Of a DNA stretch of 64,000 nt, positions 36,371 to 48,588 are shown one piece after another. Origin of the DNA: Panagrolaimus kolymaensis (lineage: Eukaryota > Nematoda > Chromadorea > Rhabditida > Panagrolaimidae). The position numbers and the translations under genes are program-made. The DNA is taken from the NCBI GenBank assembly GCA_028622995.1, contig JAJQJQ010000063.1, forward strand, positions 558,001 through 622,000. The letters are read 5' to 3'. Below the pieces are notes generated by a model, which worked only from the letters and a program-made list of their open reading frames with translations, did not search any database and was not told where the DNA came from. How positions within the stretch are numbered: the stretch's first letter is position 1; every line of letters begins with the position of its first letter.

Positions 36371-36879
36371 TGTTGAGCTCAGCCGATTCACTCGCCCTAA
36401 ATGGACCAATACAAGATACCCAAAGGTCCAGTCAGTGGCTGCAGGCTGACGGGTATAACTTTACTGCAGATTTTTACTATGTATCCCTTGCATCTCCCAC
36501 TACTGCCAACACCCAGTGGACAACATTGGATATCACACATGAACGCACATATCCCATGGGCAATTGTAAAACCCAATGTTCTTGCTCATACATATTCGAC
36601 TATGCATGTTCTTCAAATACATGAATAATCAAGCCAAGCAAACTATTATAAAAGCAGCCCGATTCCACTCAATATTCATTCGAAGGCAGCTGCCAGCAAT
36701 CTCACTGGTCGAGCATGAATGGTTACTACGAAACAATTTCTTACTATTTAGTTAATAAGCTCCGTGTTTACTGTATTTAGCCCTTATAAGTCTATAGCTT
36801 ATGTGTAACCTTTATATATAATATTAGTATGTATTTATCTTTAAGCATGTATAATAATAAATTCTTCTAATATGTAACA
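36371..36879 (+). mobile_element. Possible solo LTR
   Basis: The 509 bp block is less AT-rich than its neighbours and starts TGTTGAGCTC and ends TAACA, a TG...CA pair with complementary tips. It contains a TATAAAAG box at 36647 followed about 30 bp later by a TCATTCG initiator-like site, then AATAAA at 36856, in the order expected for an LTR. I find no target-site duplication (AGTAC on the left, TCTAA on the right), no internal retrotransposon genes and no second LTR. The 83-residue open frame at 36373 is probably incidental. Confidence 0.35.
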
Positions 36880-37210
36880 TCTAACTCTACCACAAAAACT
36901 AGGCCGGAGAACGTGCACAGTCTCTTGGGACTGTAAGGTTCCACCATCATCATTGTTAGTTTGCACTTATGGAGGCACTTTGGCCTCCAAAAGAAATATC
37001 TGGCCGCATGCCCTGATAAACAATAACTTACATACAAGAAGAAGAAAAACTTTATTTTATTTATTATTAACAAACATACATCAAAAATTACAAGCATATA
37101 CAAAAAACAACGCAAAAAATATACATAAAACGAATAAAGTAACACGGATTGGGAATTAAAAAAGCAAGAGAAAAGAAAAGTTTATATATTGGGATATTTT
37201 TAAATCTTTT

Positions 37211-37690
37211 TTGAAACATTGGATCCGTACTTGAAAGTATGCATGGAAGCTTTCGGCATGGCGAACTATAACCTAGTAACCTCGCGGTACAACTTTCCCG
37301 AAGGATAAGCCGATAACCTCATACATAAATTCTTCCAAAATCCGTTTCAAAAATAAAAGAAGAAGAAATAAAACGAAAGAAAACGCATGGGGAAAAAGGA
37401 TATTAGTAGCGAAAGAATCTTTATTTTTTTGAAACATTGGATCCGTACTTGAAAGAGGGCAAGGAAGTTTTCAACATCCTATCCAAGGAAAATCGTATTT
37501 TAGATCATAGAGAAGCTAAAGAAAAATAAAATAAGCGCAAATCCTATGTTTTGCAGCGGCAGAAATACTATTGTGGATAAAGGAAGAAAGTTATTCTATA
37601 GAAATTCAGTATAGAAGCAAGGCATGGCGAACATAACCAATACTCCAACGAATTCGCCGATCCCGAAGGATAAGCATCATCTCATACATC
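37211..37690. repeat. Diverged direct repeats, two units
   Basis: A 27 bp block containing GAAACATTGGATCCGTACTT occurs at 37211 and again at 37429. Further shared blocks are GGCATGGCGAAC (37255 and 37621), CCCGAAGGATAAGC (37297 and 37662) and CTCATACAT. Together they suggest two copies of a unit several hundred bases long, with indels. I do not recognise the family; it does not read as rRNA or tRNA. The remaining sequence to 38798 is AT-rich with nothing recognised. Confidence 0.6.
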
Positions 37691-38798
37691 CTTTTTCAAG
37701 AAAAACCATAACTCAAAGCACATTAAAAAGCGCGAGAAAAAAAAGCGTTTATACGGAAAAAAATACTGTTGTGAAAGCTATATAGTAGTGAACAACTATA
37801 ACTTTACTAATGAAACAGGAAAAGATAAATCTTTTCTCAAATAAGAAATCGATGGGAGTAAAAATGTATGGAGGAATGGAATATGTGCTTAACTATACGA
37901 ATCAACCATATAAAAAATATATATAAAGAAACACGTGAGATTGAGAGGTGATAAAGGATGTCATTTGGTAATTCAACGATATAAGGAAAGGAAAGGTTAA
38001 ATAACGTCATAAAAATGGAAAAAGCAAAGCTTTGGTGAAGAAAAAAAGCTGCATCATCGTTTTTTTTGTTTCGCAAACAACGCCAAATATATAAAGAGTA
38101 AAAAAAAGCGAGAGAGAAAAGCAACAAAAAAAAGTCATTCATGTTTTCCTTTCTTTTTTGTTTGAAAGAAAAATTCTCCCGAAAACGAATCTGATTTTAC
38201 ATTTGTTTTGTTGATATCATAAATACTCTTTTTTCATCCTCAAAATTAATTAATGAAATTGCATAACAATGTTGAAAATAAAAAAGGAAACATAGTCATA
38301 TCATTTTTTGGGTTTACAGTTCTTTCATATTTGAAAAAGCAAAGGTAAATTATTCGATTCGTTCAAAATATTTTTTAATGGTTTTTTGTAGAATTGTCTT
38401 TGGTCATCAAATAATAATGATTGAGTTTTTGTTCGGTGAGAGAAATAAGGAAATGGGATTTGTTTCTTCGATAAAACGTTTGTCATTTTCTTGAAATACC
38501 TATATAAAAAAAAAGAAGGGATAACAGATAATTAGTTAGTTAGTTATAGAATTTCATATCGAAACTTTTCCAAGATAAATTTATTTCTTTTTTAATTGAC
38601 TAATTAGGGAAAAAACGAAACAAAAAAATAAAATGAAAAGATTAACAAATAAAATTATACAAGATTCTTGAGTTTTTTTTTTCGGAATTTGGATATGTTT
38701 TATAAATATCGGTAATTTTAGTTATGGTTAAAAATACAATAAAATAATTTTTTTTAATAAGCGGAATATACAAAAAAAATATTTCTAAATTTTTCTTT

Positions 38799-41307
38799 TC
38801 ATTTTTTGACATTTGAATTTTTATTTCCTCCAAACGAAGTTTCTTCATCATTTATCTCAGGCGACATTTTTGAATCATCAAATGTCCATGGCCTTGGTTC
38901 AGCGTCACATGTTAAATCAAAAGTTATGGTTGAAATCACCAATACCGTGGCAACAGTATAAAATATTAATGCCCACTAGAAACAATTTTATTATTACTTT
39001 TAATTTTTTGAGAAAATATAATTTTAAATTTGCGAACCTCTGAATATGTGTTATTTGGTGCCAAAGTTGAAACCAAAATTGGAAGAAATAAAACTATTCC
39101 ACTGTTGATAAAAGTAATTACTGTCATGGATACATGGGCATATTGACTTGATTGCTAAAATATTAAAGAGCATAAAAAATGAATTTAAAAAATAGTAATA
39201 TCCATTTTTAAATATAATTGCGCCACAAAAATTTGTTGGGTCCTGATGCAGAAATAAGCCAAAAAGCTATTTTGGGTAAAATGAAAAGACGAAAATTAGC
39301 ATTTTGTTTTGGTTTATTTCGGATAACCTAATTTTAGTGGTGTAATATTACCATGGTTTTTAAGCTGTATAATTCTAAAAATAAGCCTTACCAACTGGGC
39401 AGCTTTGATTACGCCTACAATATTTAGACTTGAGAACATTATAGCAGCGGTAAAAGCAATTTGAGCAAATAATTGTGATTTAATTGGCATCCAACCTAAT
39501 AACATAATGCATAAAGCCATGAAAAATTGTGAAATGGAACCAAAAATTTGGCATCTTCGTGTATTGGAAATAAATGTTAATCTATCACTTAATGGACCAG
39601 AAATCATTTTAACTGCCAATGCTCCAACAAATGGCAAAGCTCCAGCAAATCCAGTTTTTTGAATATTCATATTTAAAACTTTATTTAAAAATGTTGGACC
39701 ATATTGGAGAAATAACTAAAAAATATATGTGAATCTCGATTAATGGAAAAGCTTTGTTTCTTTATTCAGAGTCATTCTAAATTGTCAAAAATGGGATAGA
39801 GACCTACTTGGAATCCCATAAAGCTGCCGATGCTTGCAATCCAAACACCAATAACAGCTTTATCAGTAATCATTTTTCGATATGGAATATTTGCATTTTT
39901 GCTTTTCTTTGATTTTTCTTTTCCTTCATCAATTTTTGATAATTCTTTTTCACTAACGTGGCTGAAAATGAAAAACGCTTTAAGGAGGAAATTTAATTTT
40001 TGGGTGTTGATTATAAAATAAAAACTTTCACTTTGAGGTCCAAAAATTTCATTCAAGTCTTTTTATTAAAAGGTTTTGGAAAATTTTAAAACGAAACGCT
40101 TACGGGTGTTGATTAGGAAAATTTCTAAATAAAAAGAAAAATGCAACAAAAGCTACAAAAGTCGCGATTCCTTGTAAATAATATAATCCTTGCCAACCAA
40201 ATGATGAATTACAAAATAAACCTGCGATTGGATTTAATAAAATTTCAGCAAACTAAAAACATTTTTTAAAATTAAATAATTTTCACCGTTATAGCCAAAC
40301 CTGATGGTGACAACTCATAAAAGCTAAAAATAATCCTGATTCATGATTGCTTGCCCATTCACTAACGATGGAACCTTGAGCGGGAAAGGTGGCAGCCACT
40401 CCAGCGCCTTGTAACATTCTCATTAAAAATAAAATTGCATAACCCATAGCTGCGGCAGATGGAATAAAAAATGTTGCCAAAGCGGAAGTGAACCCATAAA
40501 TGGTGAAAATTATCCTAAAATAAATTTAGAAAAAAATTATGCAAATTTTTTCCCAACCCAAGTAGTGTTACTTTTTTTAAAAGGCAAACTTTGCAACAAA
40601 AACTTTGGAAGTGTTAAATTTAGAAAAAATAGTTTTAGAAAAGGTTTTAAAATGAAATTTCTTTCTTTTTATTTTTGCGGCAAAAAAAACATTTATATTT
40701 TTAAACTGAATTTTGTCCTAATATTTTCAGTAAGACTCTCTTTTACATTTAAAAATATAAGCCTAGTAAAAAATTTACCTTGTTCCAATTTTTGAATTTA
40801 AAAATGGCAAAGGCAAAGCTCCAAGAAAGCATCCAATTGCCACAGCTGAAAATAACCATGCTTGCTCATGGGCGGAATATGAATATTCTTTCTTTGGTGT
40901 ATCAGTTTCATCATGGCTTGATGAATTTGTTGTTTCATTTTTATTTGGATCATCCGACATACAAATAATAGTAAAATTTAATGTTAACGAATTTTCAAAA
41001 ACCACCGTGCAACAAATAATTGAAATAAATAAAATTATAAATCTCGTAGAATTAAAACATGTTATGGAACTTTGGGATCTTTCTCCATTTTTGGAATGTC
41101 TAAAAAATTAAATTTTCCAGTCGAAATAAAGAACTAAGAAAAAAAAGCTAAAACTTACTTTGAAGATTTCGACGAAGATTCATTTTGTCGGTTTTTAGAA
41201 AAATCTTTGGATCCATCATGTAAAAATAATTTAGTCATTTCTTTTTCATTATTTATCGAATGAATTGTTGGATTATTTACATCTTCTTCAAATGCAGGGG
41301 CACTCAT
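38799..41307 (-). CDS. Major facilitator transporter, SLC17-type
   Basis: Eight exons: 41159..41307, 40779..41099, 40301..40514, 40104..40252, 39808..39961, 39392..39715, 39038..39154 and 38799..38975. They join in frame to 534 residues. The N-terminal 60 residues are hydrophilic. TM1 is TRFIILFISIICC, followed by LTLNFTIICM and a large loop with N-glycosylation sites (NKNETT), as in SLC17 organic-anion/glutamate/sialic-acid carriers. Later family features are HEQAWLFSAVAIGCFLGALP, FNSKIGTR-IIFTIYGF, MRMLQGAGVAATFPAQGSIV, EWASNHESG, GPLSDR and FINSGIVLFLP. Substrate cannot be told from sequence. Nematodes have many such paralogues, often in intestine or neurons. Confidence 0.88.
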
Positions 41308-42565
41308 TTTTATTTGTTTTCTTTCACTATTTTATCAGCTGCAAATTTTAGCTTTCCGGCTAAAAAATTCTTTTTATTTAATTCCTGAAATTTTATTATG
41401 GATTTACTCGACAAAATAAAACAATTAAGGGAAATGAGAAACAAGAATTTTTTTCTCACTTTTAATAAACATAGTAAATAATGGCCCAAGAGAGAGAGAA
41501 AAAAGGCCAAAGAGAAAAATGGAAGGAAATAAAATAAAATTTTAAAAAAGTAACACCAACATGATGGAACATGCATGCTTGTGCATTTTTTAGATGCTAT
41601 CTTCTTTTTTTAGTCAGTCAACGCGGTCGAGTCGCCTTCCTTGTTTTGTTGTTTTTTAATCCTTATGAGAAAAAAAACAACAAACAACAAAAACAACTTT
41701 TTTTTTATGCAAGCGCCAGAGTACTGACTCGCGCTTGTTGGTGGTAGTAGAGTTTTTATTGAATGAAAAAAAGCAATGTCGAAAGATAAAAAAGCTTTTC
41801 AATGGTCAAGAAATAACTTGCTGGCAATAAAAATGATGAAGGTATTTATTTTAACAAGAAAAAAAATTAATGTAGCAAAAAATTGCCAACTTTTTTGTTA
41901 TAAAGCATGCTAAAATAAATTAGAATTATTTGTTTAAAAAAAAAGAAGCTTTTTAGCGCCAAAAAAAGATTTCATAAATAACAAAAGCATATTTATTCAA
42001 GGTGAAGGAAATTTTTGACAAAGAAGCAGCAAAATAATAATAATAAAAATGTGGGAGAGGTGATAGAAGGGAAATGGTAAAATAAGTAAAGAAAAAAAAA
42101 GGTCGACATGTTTTTAGATTGAAAACATATGAAAGATTGTTTTTGATGCCAATATTTTTTATACCCTTTTTTGATTGATAATATAAACATACATATTTAT
42201 GGATTCAGGAATCTTAAAAAAAGTTTGAAACTCTTAAAAATGTAACAAAAGAAATAAAAAATTCGCGGGATTTTATTTAATTATTTTTTCTTTTTGCTTT
42301 TTGACAAAATAAATGCTGCTTGATAAAATCCTCGAACGGAAAAAATTGAACACTCTAATTTGTTCTTTGGCACATGTGTAAAAAAAATGGACGCTTTTGG
42401 TTTTGGCTTTTAGGTCAAATCTACCAGATGGCGCAGTATTTATATTGGCATCGACTGTTTTTTTTTGTTTACTGGGACCTATTTGTTTTTCACTTTTTGG
42501 CGCCTGTTATTTTTGGAACATAGCTTTGTGATATCATTTTTTAAAACGAGAAAGTATTTTTTCAG
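41308..42565. other. Intergenic, nothing recognised
   Basis: AT-rich spacer upstream of the transporter, which reads leftward. It ends at the boundary of the right arm of the segmental duplication. No earlier exons of the LRR gene that begins at 42566 could be found here. Confidence 0.55.
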
Positions 42566-43305
42566 AAAATTACAAAACTTAATTTTGAATTACAACAATT
42601 TTACCTGTATTCCCAAAGCCATTGGAGTTCTTTCAAATCTTCGAAATCTTCATTTAAGTCATTCTTGGATAAAAAATATTAAATTTGGAGATCTTCAAAA
42701 TAATGCCAAACTTGAAGCTTTGAAAGCTGATAACTCTGAACTCCGAAGAATAGAAAACTGCTCATTTTGTAGTTTACCTAACTTAGAAATCGTTGATTTA
42801 AATGGAAATGATTTAATTGAATTTATTCATGAAAATGCTTTTGGAAATGTTTCAAACGAATTTTCTAAAGCTTTGGAAACATTTTCCATTGATGCAAGAA
42901 TATTATGCTTTTTATCCGAAAACTTGTTAGATTGGAATAATATTGAAAGTATTGATATTCGTGGATATGATTTTCCATGCAATTGTTCTTCAAATTTGTT
43001 ATGGTTATTAAAAGATTTAAGATCCACAAACTCAAAATATCTTAACAAATTTCTGGAATATTTTCGATCAAATTATAAGAAATTTGATGAAGAAAAAAAG
43101 AATCATTTTATGATATTCCTGATTGCTGCAGGGATGCTTCAGAAAATTATTTATCTCTCAATAAAATGTCAAATGAATATTCTCAAGCATTTTGGTGGAT
43201 GTTCAGAATTTTTTGTTGCTTTTTTATTATTCTTTCCATTGGCTTCATTGGAAGTTTTATTATTTATTTTCGTCGATATCTAAGACAATCAATTTTTTAT
43301 CGTTG
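42566..43305 (+). pseudogene. LRR-D: orphan terminal exon of an LRR membrane protein
   Basis: The exon starts after TTTTTTCAG and encodes the last LRR block with the family motif (RIENCSFCSLPNLE), FIHENAFG, the LRRCT cap (FPCNCSSNLLWLLKDL) and then the stalk. At the A7 run near 43092-43098 the frame shifts by one base. In the shifted frame the protein continues through IPDCC and SQAFWWMFRIFCCFF (membrane segment) to IIYFRRYLRQ and a stop at 43305. No upstream exons, signal peptide or Cys cluster are present. It is the inverted counterpart of the last exon of LRR-A: both share an extra residue after CNC and lack the usual NCNVS sequence. Probably a truncated duplicate. Confidence 0.82.
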
Positions 43306-43478
43306 AGAAAATTAAAATATAACTTAAAGAAGATTTTAACTAATTCTCTCTTGAATTTTTTTAAATTTTTTCTGTTCTGTATTTTTATTTCTATGAAAAA
43401 TATATTTAAAAAATTAAAATTTATTAAAAAAAAGGAAAAAAAGGTGGTCGAGTTTCCGCTGACGGGGGTGTTTATCAT

Positions 43479-43867
43479 TGATAACCCGAAAGCTCCGGAC
43501 CACATTTAAAAGAAGAAACGAAGTTGCTTTTATAAAAGGAGTCACTAAGAAAAAAAGATAAAAGACGCGTTTCACCCTTTTTTGTTAAGCAACTAAAAAA
43601 GGCTTTAAAAAAAGGCAACCAAAGAAATACTCTCTCTTTTTGGAAAGAATTTTTTTAAACTTAACAATTGTGAATTTTGTGAATCATCATCCTCAGAGAG
43701 AAAAAAGAGTTTCTCTGTGGTTGCTTGGTTGAGAAAAGCCAGCCAGAAGGTTGACAAAGAAAATGATGCAAACGTGGACTTCTTTGTAACAATTTGTTGT
43801 TAGCCGCTTTAATAAAAGCGACTTTGCATGCTTTTTTCTTTGTGGTCAGATGCTTTCGGGTTATCTC
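43479..43867. mobile_element. MITE-like element, copy 2
   Basis: 389 bp, bounded by TGATAACCCG and CGGGTTATCT. Next to these are GAAAGCTCCGGACCACA on the left and the related TGTGGTCAGATGCTTTC on the right. Inner blocks (AAAGACGCGTTTCACCC, GTGGACTTCTTTGTAACA) match copy 1 at 2898-3547 in reverse. It has no coding capacity. Confidence 0.7.
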
Positions 43868-44039
43868 TGGATTATGTGAAAAAAAATCTTTTCCGGAAAC
43901 AAAAAAAGATTTTTACAAGCAAGTTTTTTCTAAGTTTGAATTAATAAAAAGCTAAAAATTAATCAAAACTTTATTTAATTATTTTTTTAACATTTGTTCT
44001 AAAAAATAAACAATAATAATAAAAGTATAATGCAAATTT

Positions 44040-45798
44040 TTAATCAGTTTCCTCGTCAATTTTTCCACAAAACCTTGGTTCACAAATATGTTCATCCGAA
44101 ATTTTAATAATCTTTTCTCCGGTTTCACTATCTTCGCTTAATTTTGCTGTGGTGGATTTCTTTAAATAATTACAATCCAAACAAATATAATTATTTTTAG
44201 TTCTCCGAAAAAATTTATAATAAAATATTTTAAATTTCGAAGTGTAAATAAATAAACTTTGATTTTCTTGGTGAATTTTGGAACCATTTTTTAATTCAAA
44301 TAAATTTGATGGAATAATTTTGAGATTTTCTGGTTCTTTTGGGGCAAGTTCTTCAGGTTCACAAAAATGTGAATCTCGATATTTTATTATTTCTTCTTTA
44401 GTTTCATCGTCAATGAAAATTTTAGCGGTAATTAATTTAGAAAATTTTCCTCGACATTTGACACAATAAAATAATTTTTTCGAGTCGCTATAATTATATC
44501 GGTAACAAAGGGATGGGTTGTTTTTATCAAAAATAACTAATTTCTGAATTATTCCATCGTCGTCAGCTTTTATAAGTTTAAAATTAGGTGATTTTATGGT
44601 TATTGTTTCTTGATTATGGACTCCTCCGCCTGGAGGGATATATTTCACAGAATTACAAATATGATCGTTTTTAGTTCGAACATATTCTTTTCCATTCGCA
44701 TCTTTTCTTATCCAAGCACATAAAGTATGTTTGCGACGATGACAATTATCACATCGATAATATTGATTGGATTTAGCTTTTTGATAATAATAATTATAAC
44801 ATAAATTTCGATCTTTTTCATCAAAAGTCACTAATTTATGATAACCATTTTTAGTTGGTTGAAGAATAAAATCATAAAGTTTTAAATATTGTGGATCATC
44901 TTCATAATTATTGGATCTGCGAGATGATACTCGTCGTTTTTTACCTGGGGTTGGAGAAAATGAAGAGGAAGCTGACGAGCCACTAAAAAGTGATTTAAAT
45001 GTTATGTAACAAATGATTATTGGAAAAATGGTTTCGATTTGGCATTGCTGAACTTAGAAATTCTTGGCTCTTGGCTCGACTAATTATTTTTCATTTTTGT
45101 CAGTCAAACCAAAATTTTATCCAGTACAGCCATGGCTGTTTATCTAATGTGCCGGCTGATATCTTCTTTAGTGGGGGGTTAGATAATTGTAAACTCACGA
45201 TCCTTCTTCACCCTCGTCTTCTTGATAAAAGTCTTCTGATTCATCTTCGAATCCAATTCCATCTCCACTTTCTCCAGGATTATAATAATTATTAAAAGCT
45301 TGGATATTTCCAATATTTACATGACTTGAAATTGGTTCCTAAAAGCTTTATACCTCAAAAAAGTATATATATAAAATTTAACAAACATGTTGCAAACTTT
45401 GGGAAACAAGTCTCATATATGAATCATCATTTCCAAAAGTCGATGGGTTTGAATGCTCAAAATTTGGAACATAAAAATTATTTAAATTTGTTTCAGTTAA
45501 ATTTCTAAGAGTGCTATCTTCCAAAATAACATCCAAATGAGCTATTAATCTAAAACTATATTTTAATTTATATATTCCATTTTTGAATGGCGAAAAACTA
45601 ACTCATCATCAACATTCACAACTGCGGCTTTTCTCTTTTCTGATTCTTTCTGTGCATGAGAAAGTTGGTTTTGGATCTGAAAAATAAGTAAATACATATA
45701 ATTATTGGAATATAAAAATGCTTTAACAAGCGAACCATTGTGTTTGAAGATACAAAGTTTTGATAAATTTTTGAAGTTGATGGAGCAGCAGCGTCCAT
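44040..45798 (-). CDS. Triple zinc-binding-repeat protein, copy 2 (FLYWCH-like), intact
   Basis: Exons 45736..45798, 45603..45676, 45387..45549, 45199..45338 and 44040..44982 join in frame to 460 residues. The start MDAAAPSTSK is the first ATG of the conserved exon 1. An acidic region (ESEDFYQEDEGEEGS) and a basic KKRR, which may be a nuclear signal, precede three C-x2-C...H-x-C repeats (YRCDNC...DHICN; FYCVKC...SHFCEP; YICLDC...EHICEP). The family is not certain; FLYWCH-type or a related transposase-derived finger is the best guess, which would suggest nucleic-acid binding. Relative to copy 1 the protein is nearly identical in the finger region, which implies recent duplication or gene conversion. 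Confidence 0.82.
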
Positions 45799-46517
45799 TA
45801 CTTCCAACAACAAAAACTTCTAGAAAGCTATGATTGTTTTAAGTTTGAGATAATAATGATTAAACTATCAATAAAGGTTGATACAAAATCAATAAATTCT
45901 TTAGAAATGCTAATTAAAGGAACAGTCAAATTGCGGACAAACAACAAAAAAAATGAAAATAAATCTTATAACGAAAATATTTTTTTGTGCGTCGTCGATA
46001 GTTTAATTTAATTTTCATAAAGGTTATTTTTTCATTCAAAGCCATAAACAAATTTGGGTTAAATTATTTTTTTATAAAAATTAAAAAAAGTTTTTTTTAA
46101 TTATGTTTACAGTATTGCTTTGAAAATTTGATGCCATTCATAACTTTTAATTCTACAAACTTTACTTGTTTATTGGAGGCTTTAAAAAATTTATTTGGGC
46201 ACAAAATAAATTATTTGAAACATTTGTGTTAAAAGAATGTTCTTATTCGGTTCTTGTAGTCACAAAATCCAACTCCGTTGTTCGTCGCCATCATTAATTA
46301 AAGGAAAATGAGTTGAAAAAAAAGAAAATTATTTTAATCTTTTATTCTTTTTTTCAAATTTAACTCCGCTTTTTTCCAAAAAAGTCTTATTCCATTTATT
46401 TCCGGTGAGGGGGTATTAATTTAAGAGATTATATTATTCTTATCAGCCATTTATTCTGAAAAAACTAAACATAATTTTTTTATCAAACAAAAAAGAAAAA
46501 ATCAAGCAAAAAAATAA
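45799..46517. other. Upstream region of zinc-binding gene and lysozyme
   Basis: This divergent intergenic region holds the 5' flank of the zinc-binding gene (left) and the lysozyme promoter (right). Up to 46383 it is conserved with 313-906, so the promoter was duplicated with the gene. Confidence 0.6.
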
Positions 46518-46525
46518 TATAAATA
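46518..46525 (+). promoter_or_regulatory. Candidate TATA box of the lysozyme gene
   Basis: TATAAATA lies 51 bp before the ATG at 46576, followed by TCAAGCGTCTCACAG just upstream of the coding start. The position fits a core promoter with a short 5' UTR, but the sequence is AT-rich enough that chance is possible. Confidence 0.4.
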
Positions 46526-46575
46526 CCCAAATTAACGGCAAAGTTAATTGTCAAGCGTCTCACAGAAAGAAAACA

Positions 46576-48017
46576 ATGGCTTTCAACAAAATGATTGTAG
46601 TTTATTTTTTATTTATTTTAGCCGTTTCAGATGGAATTAAAATTTTTGGTGATCAAAGAGAAATAAAAGTTTATAAAAAAGTGGCTGAAATTAATGAAAC
46701 TTTTTTGGAGGTATTTATTTTTAAATTATGGGGCTTTTAACCACAGTCTTTCTGAAAATAAAAAAGAGAGGCTTTAAGAAGTAAAAAGGTTCTAAGAAAT
46801 TTGAATTTAGAAAGCAGTAAAAATATTTCATAAAAAATAAAATTGCCAAATGCCACTCTTTTTTAGTCATAAAATTAATCCAAAATTCAGAGTATAATTA
46901 CTCTTTCATTTTTTAGGAAAGTTTCCAACAAGTTTCTACTTCTTCAAAAGCCGCATATAATTTTGCAATCGATGTCGCAAATTATGCTTCACTTCAGAAT
47001 TTACAATGCATTTATCAAAAAGGTTATAAAACTGTATTTATTCAAATTTATTCCCCCGCAAATGGAGGTTGCGTAAATTCAAATGGAATTCTAAGTGTTC
47101 AATGCGCGTATTCAGCAAATTTGGGCACAGAAGTTTATGTAACTCCAGCAACTTCAGGCAAATCGGGCGCTCAACAATTTACTGAAGCTTTTAATGCTTT
47201 AAAAGCTCAAGGTTTTAATGTTCGATCTATTTGGCTTCAGGTATGTGAAGAAAGAAAATTAGTGGATTTTATTAGAGTTTTTGATGAACTTTAGTCACGA
47301 AAAGTTTCTTACCAAATATTTATGATAATTTTTTTCTTTATTTTTTCAGCTTTGATTCAAAGTCAAAAAATTCTTATTTCGAAAATAAGCAAAAAAACAT
47401 GATTTTTTATTATTTTTTGACCTTTTTTTACGATACCAAATTCTTGAGATTTTATTTAAAAAAAATTTGTTTAAGGATATTTAAAGTTTATTACAAATTT
47501 TACATACTTTATTTATTTATATTTTTCTTATCCAACCTTAAAATTAATTTCTTTAGGTTACTTCCGCCATAAATTGGCCAAACAATATCCAAACCAATAT
47601 AAATTTTATTAATTCTTTTATCAATCAAGCCAGTGTAAGTGTTTTTGTTCCATTTCTCCATTTTCTTAAATTATTTTTTTTAATCATTTAAAGGCAAATG
47701 GAGTGACAACGGGAATATATACAAATTTTCTTGATTGGCAACAAATTACTGGAGCTGTTAATGTGTTTAGTAATTCTCGGTTATGGTATTATAATGCTTT
47801 GGGGCAAGGACCTTCAGGAGAATCCCCAGCAAATTTTAATGATTTTCGTCCTTTTGGTGGATGGAATTCTCCAAATGTAAAACAATTTGCTCTCAATGAA
47901 GGCCTTTGCGGAATGACTCTAAATCGAAATGTTTATCCATGCAATGGAAGAAAAAAGGAAGATGGGGTTATTGAAATTTATGATAAAAATGTTAAAAATA
48001 TCGGGGGTTTTGTTTAA
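46576..48017 (+). CDS. GH25-type nematode lysozyme (LYS family)
   Basis: Exons 46576..46710, 46917..47240, 47557..47634 and 47694..48017 are all phase 0 and give 286 residues, close to the family norm. A signal peptide (MIVVYFLFILAVSDG) precedes the barrel: NFAIDVANYAS, CIYQKGYKTVFIQIYSP, EVYVTPATSGKSG, NVRSIWLQVTSAINWP, GVTTGIYTNFLDWQQITG, LWYYNALGQGPSGESPANFNDFRPFGGW and CGMTLNRNVYPC. These blocks match nematode lys-type muramidases used for digestion of, and defence against, bacteria. Bacterial GH25 enzymes carry a D-x-E catalytic motif; here the matching strand reads WLQV, which I believe is normal for this nematode branch. Secreted, probably intestinal. It is single copy in the window. 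Confidence 0.9.
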
Positions 48018-48588
48018 ATTAATATGTAAAATTTTAAAAATAAATAAAGAGTAAAGTAAAAATATTTTTAAATAAACTACAGAAGCAGACGAAGAAAACC
48101 CTTTTTTTAACACACTAAAAAATGACCAAAAAAAGTTAAAAGGATAGTTATTCATAAATTTGGCAAGTCGAAAGGCCGCTGGAATAGCGCAGTTGTGTCT
48201 TCAGCGGTTGAGATTTTTTATGTTATTCACAAACCTTCAAATGGTTTTTTAAGGAAATATTCTCAAGTTCAGAAAGAATGGCATCGCACCATAAAAGCAT
48301 CTTTGTTTGATTTTTAAGATATGCCATTTGTGCCACAAAATATAAAAACCCAAAAACAAACAAAAAAAAAACGTTTTTATAGTTCTCAATAATTTTTTGG
48401 ATCAAGTTGAACCCTAAAGATATTTTTTAGATGACCGATTTTCAAGTGTTTATGCATTGACTTGTTTTTCATTTTATGGCAAAGTTTTTAATTCTAAAAC
48501 TTATTTTTTAAAGCAAACTGCACTTTTTCGCTCTCTCAATTTTGGTTGTCGTTTTATTTCTCTGTTATAATAATTCATAAATAGGAGG
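48018..48588. other. Intergenic between lysozyme and LRR-C
   Basis: AT-rich. The only notable element is a short CCGCTG...CAGCGG stem (48176 and 48202) with a 20 bp loop. AATAAA occurs soon after the lysozyme stop. The LRR-C promoter should lie here. Confidence 0.5.

Larger units (their letters stand above)
42550..46383. repeat. Inverted segmental duplication, right arm
   Basis: Reverse-complement counterpart of 313-4544: LRR terminal exon, MITE, zinc-binding gene and about 600 bp of its upstream DNA, in inverted order. It lacks the nested insertion present in the left arm. The zinc-binding gene in this arm is intact. Confidence 0.85.

Noticed and set aside
36373..36624. Possible 83-residue gene of foreign origin
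   Set aside because: No recognisable domain; sits inside the LTR-like block upstream of its TATA box, with a competing frame of similar length.
48176..48207. Hairpin resembling an RNA gene or terminator
   Set aside because: Only six base pairs with a 20 bp loop; no tRNA boxes or snoRNA features.
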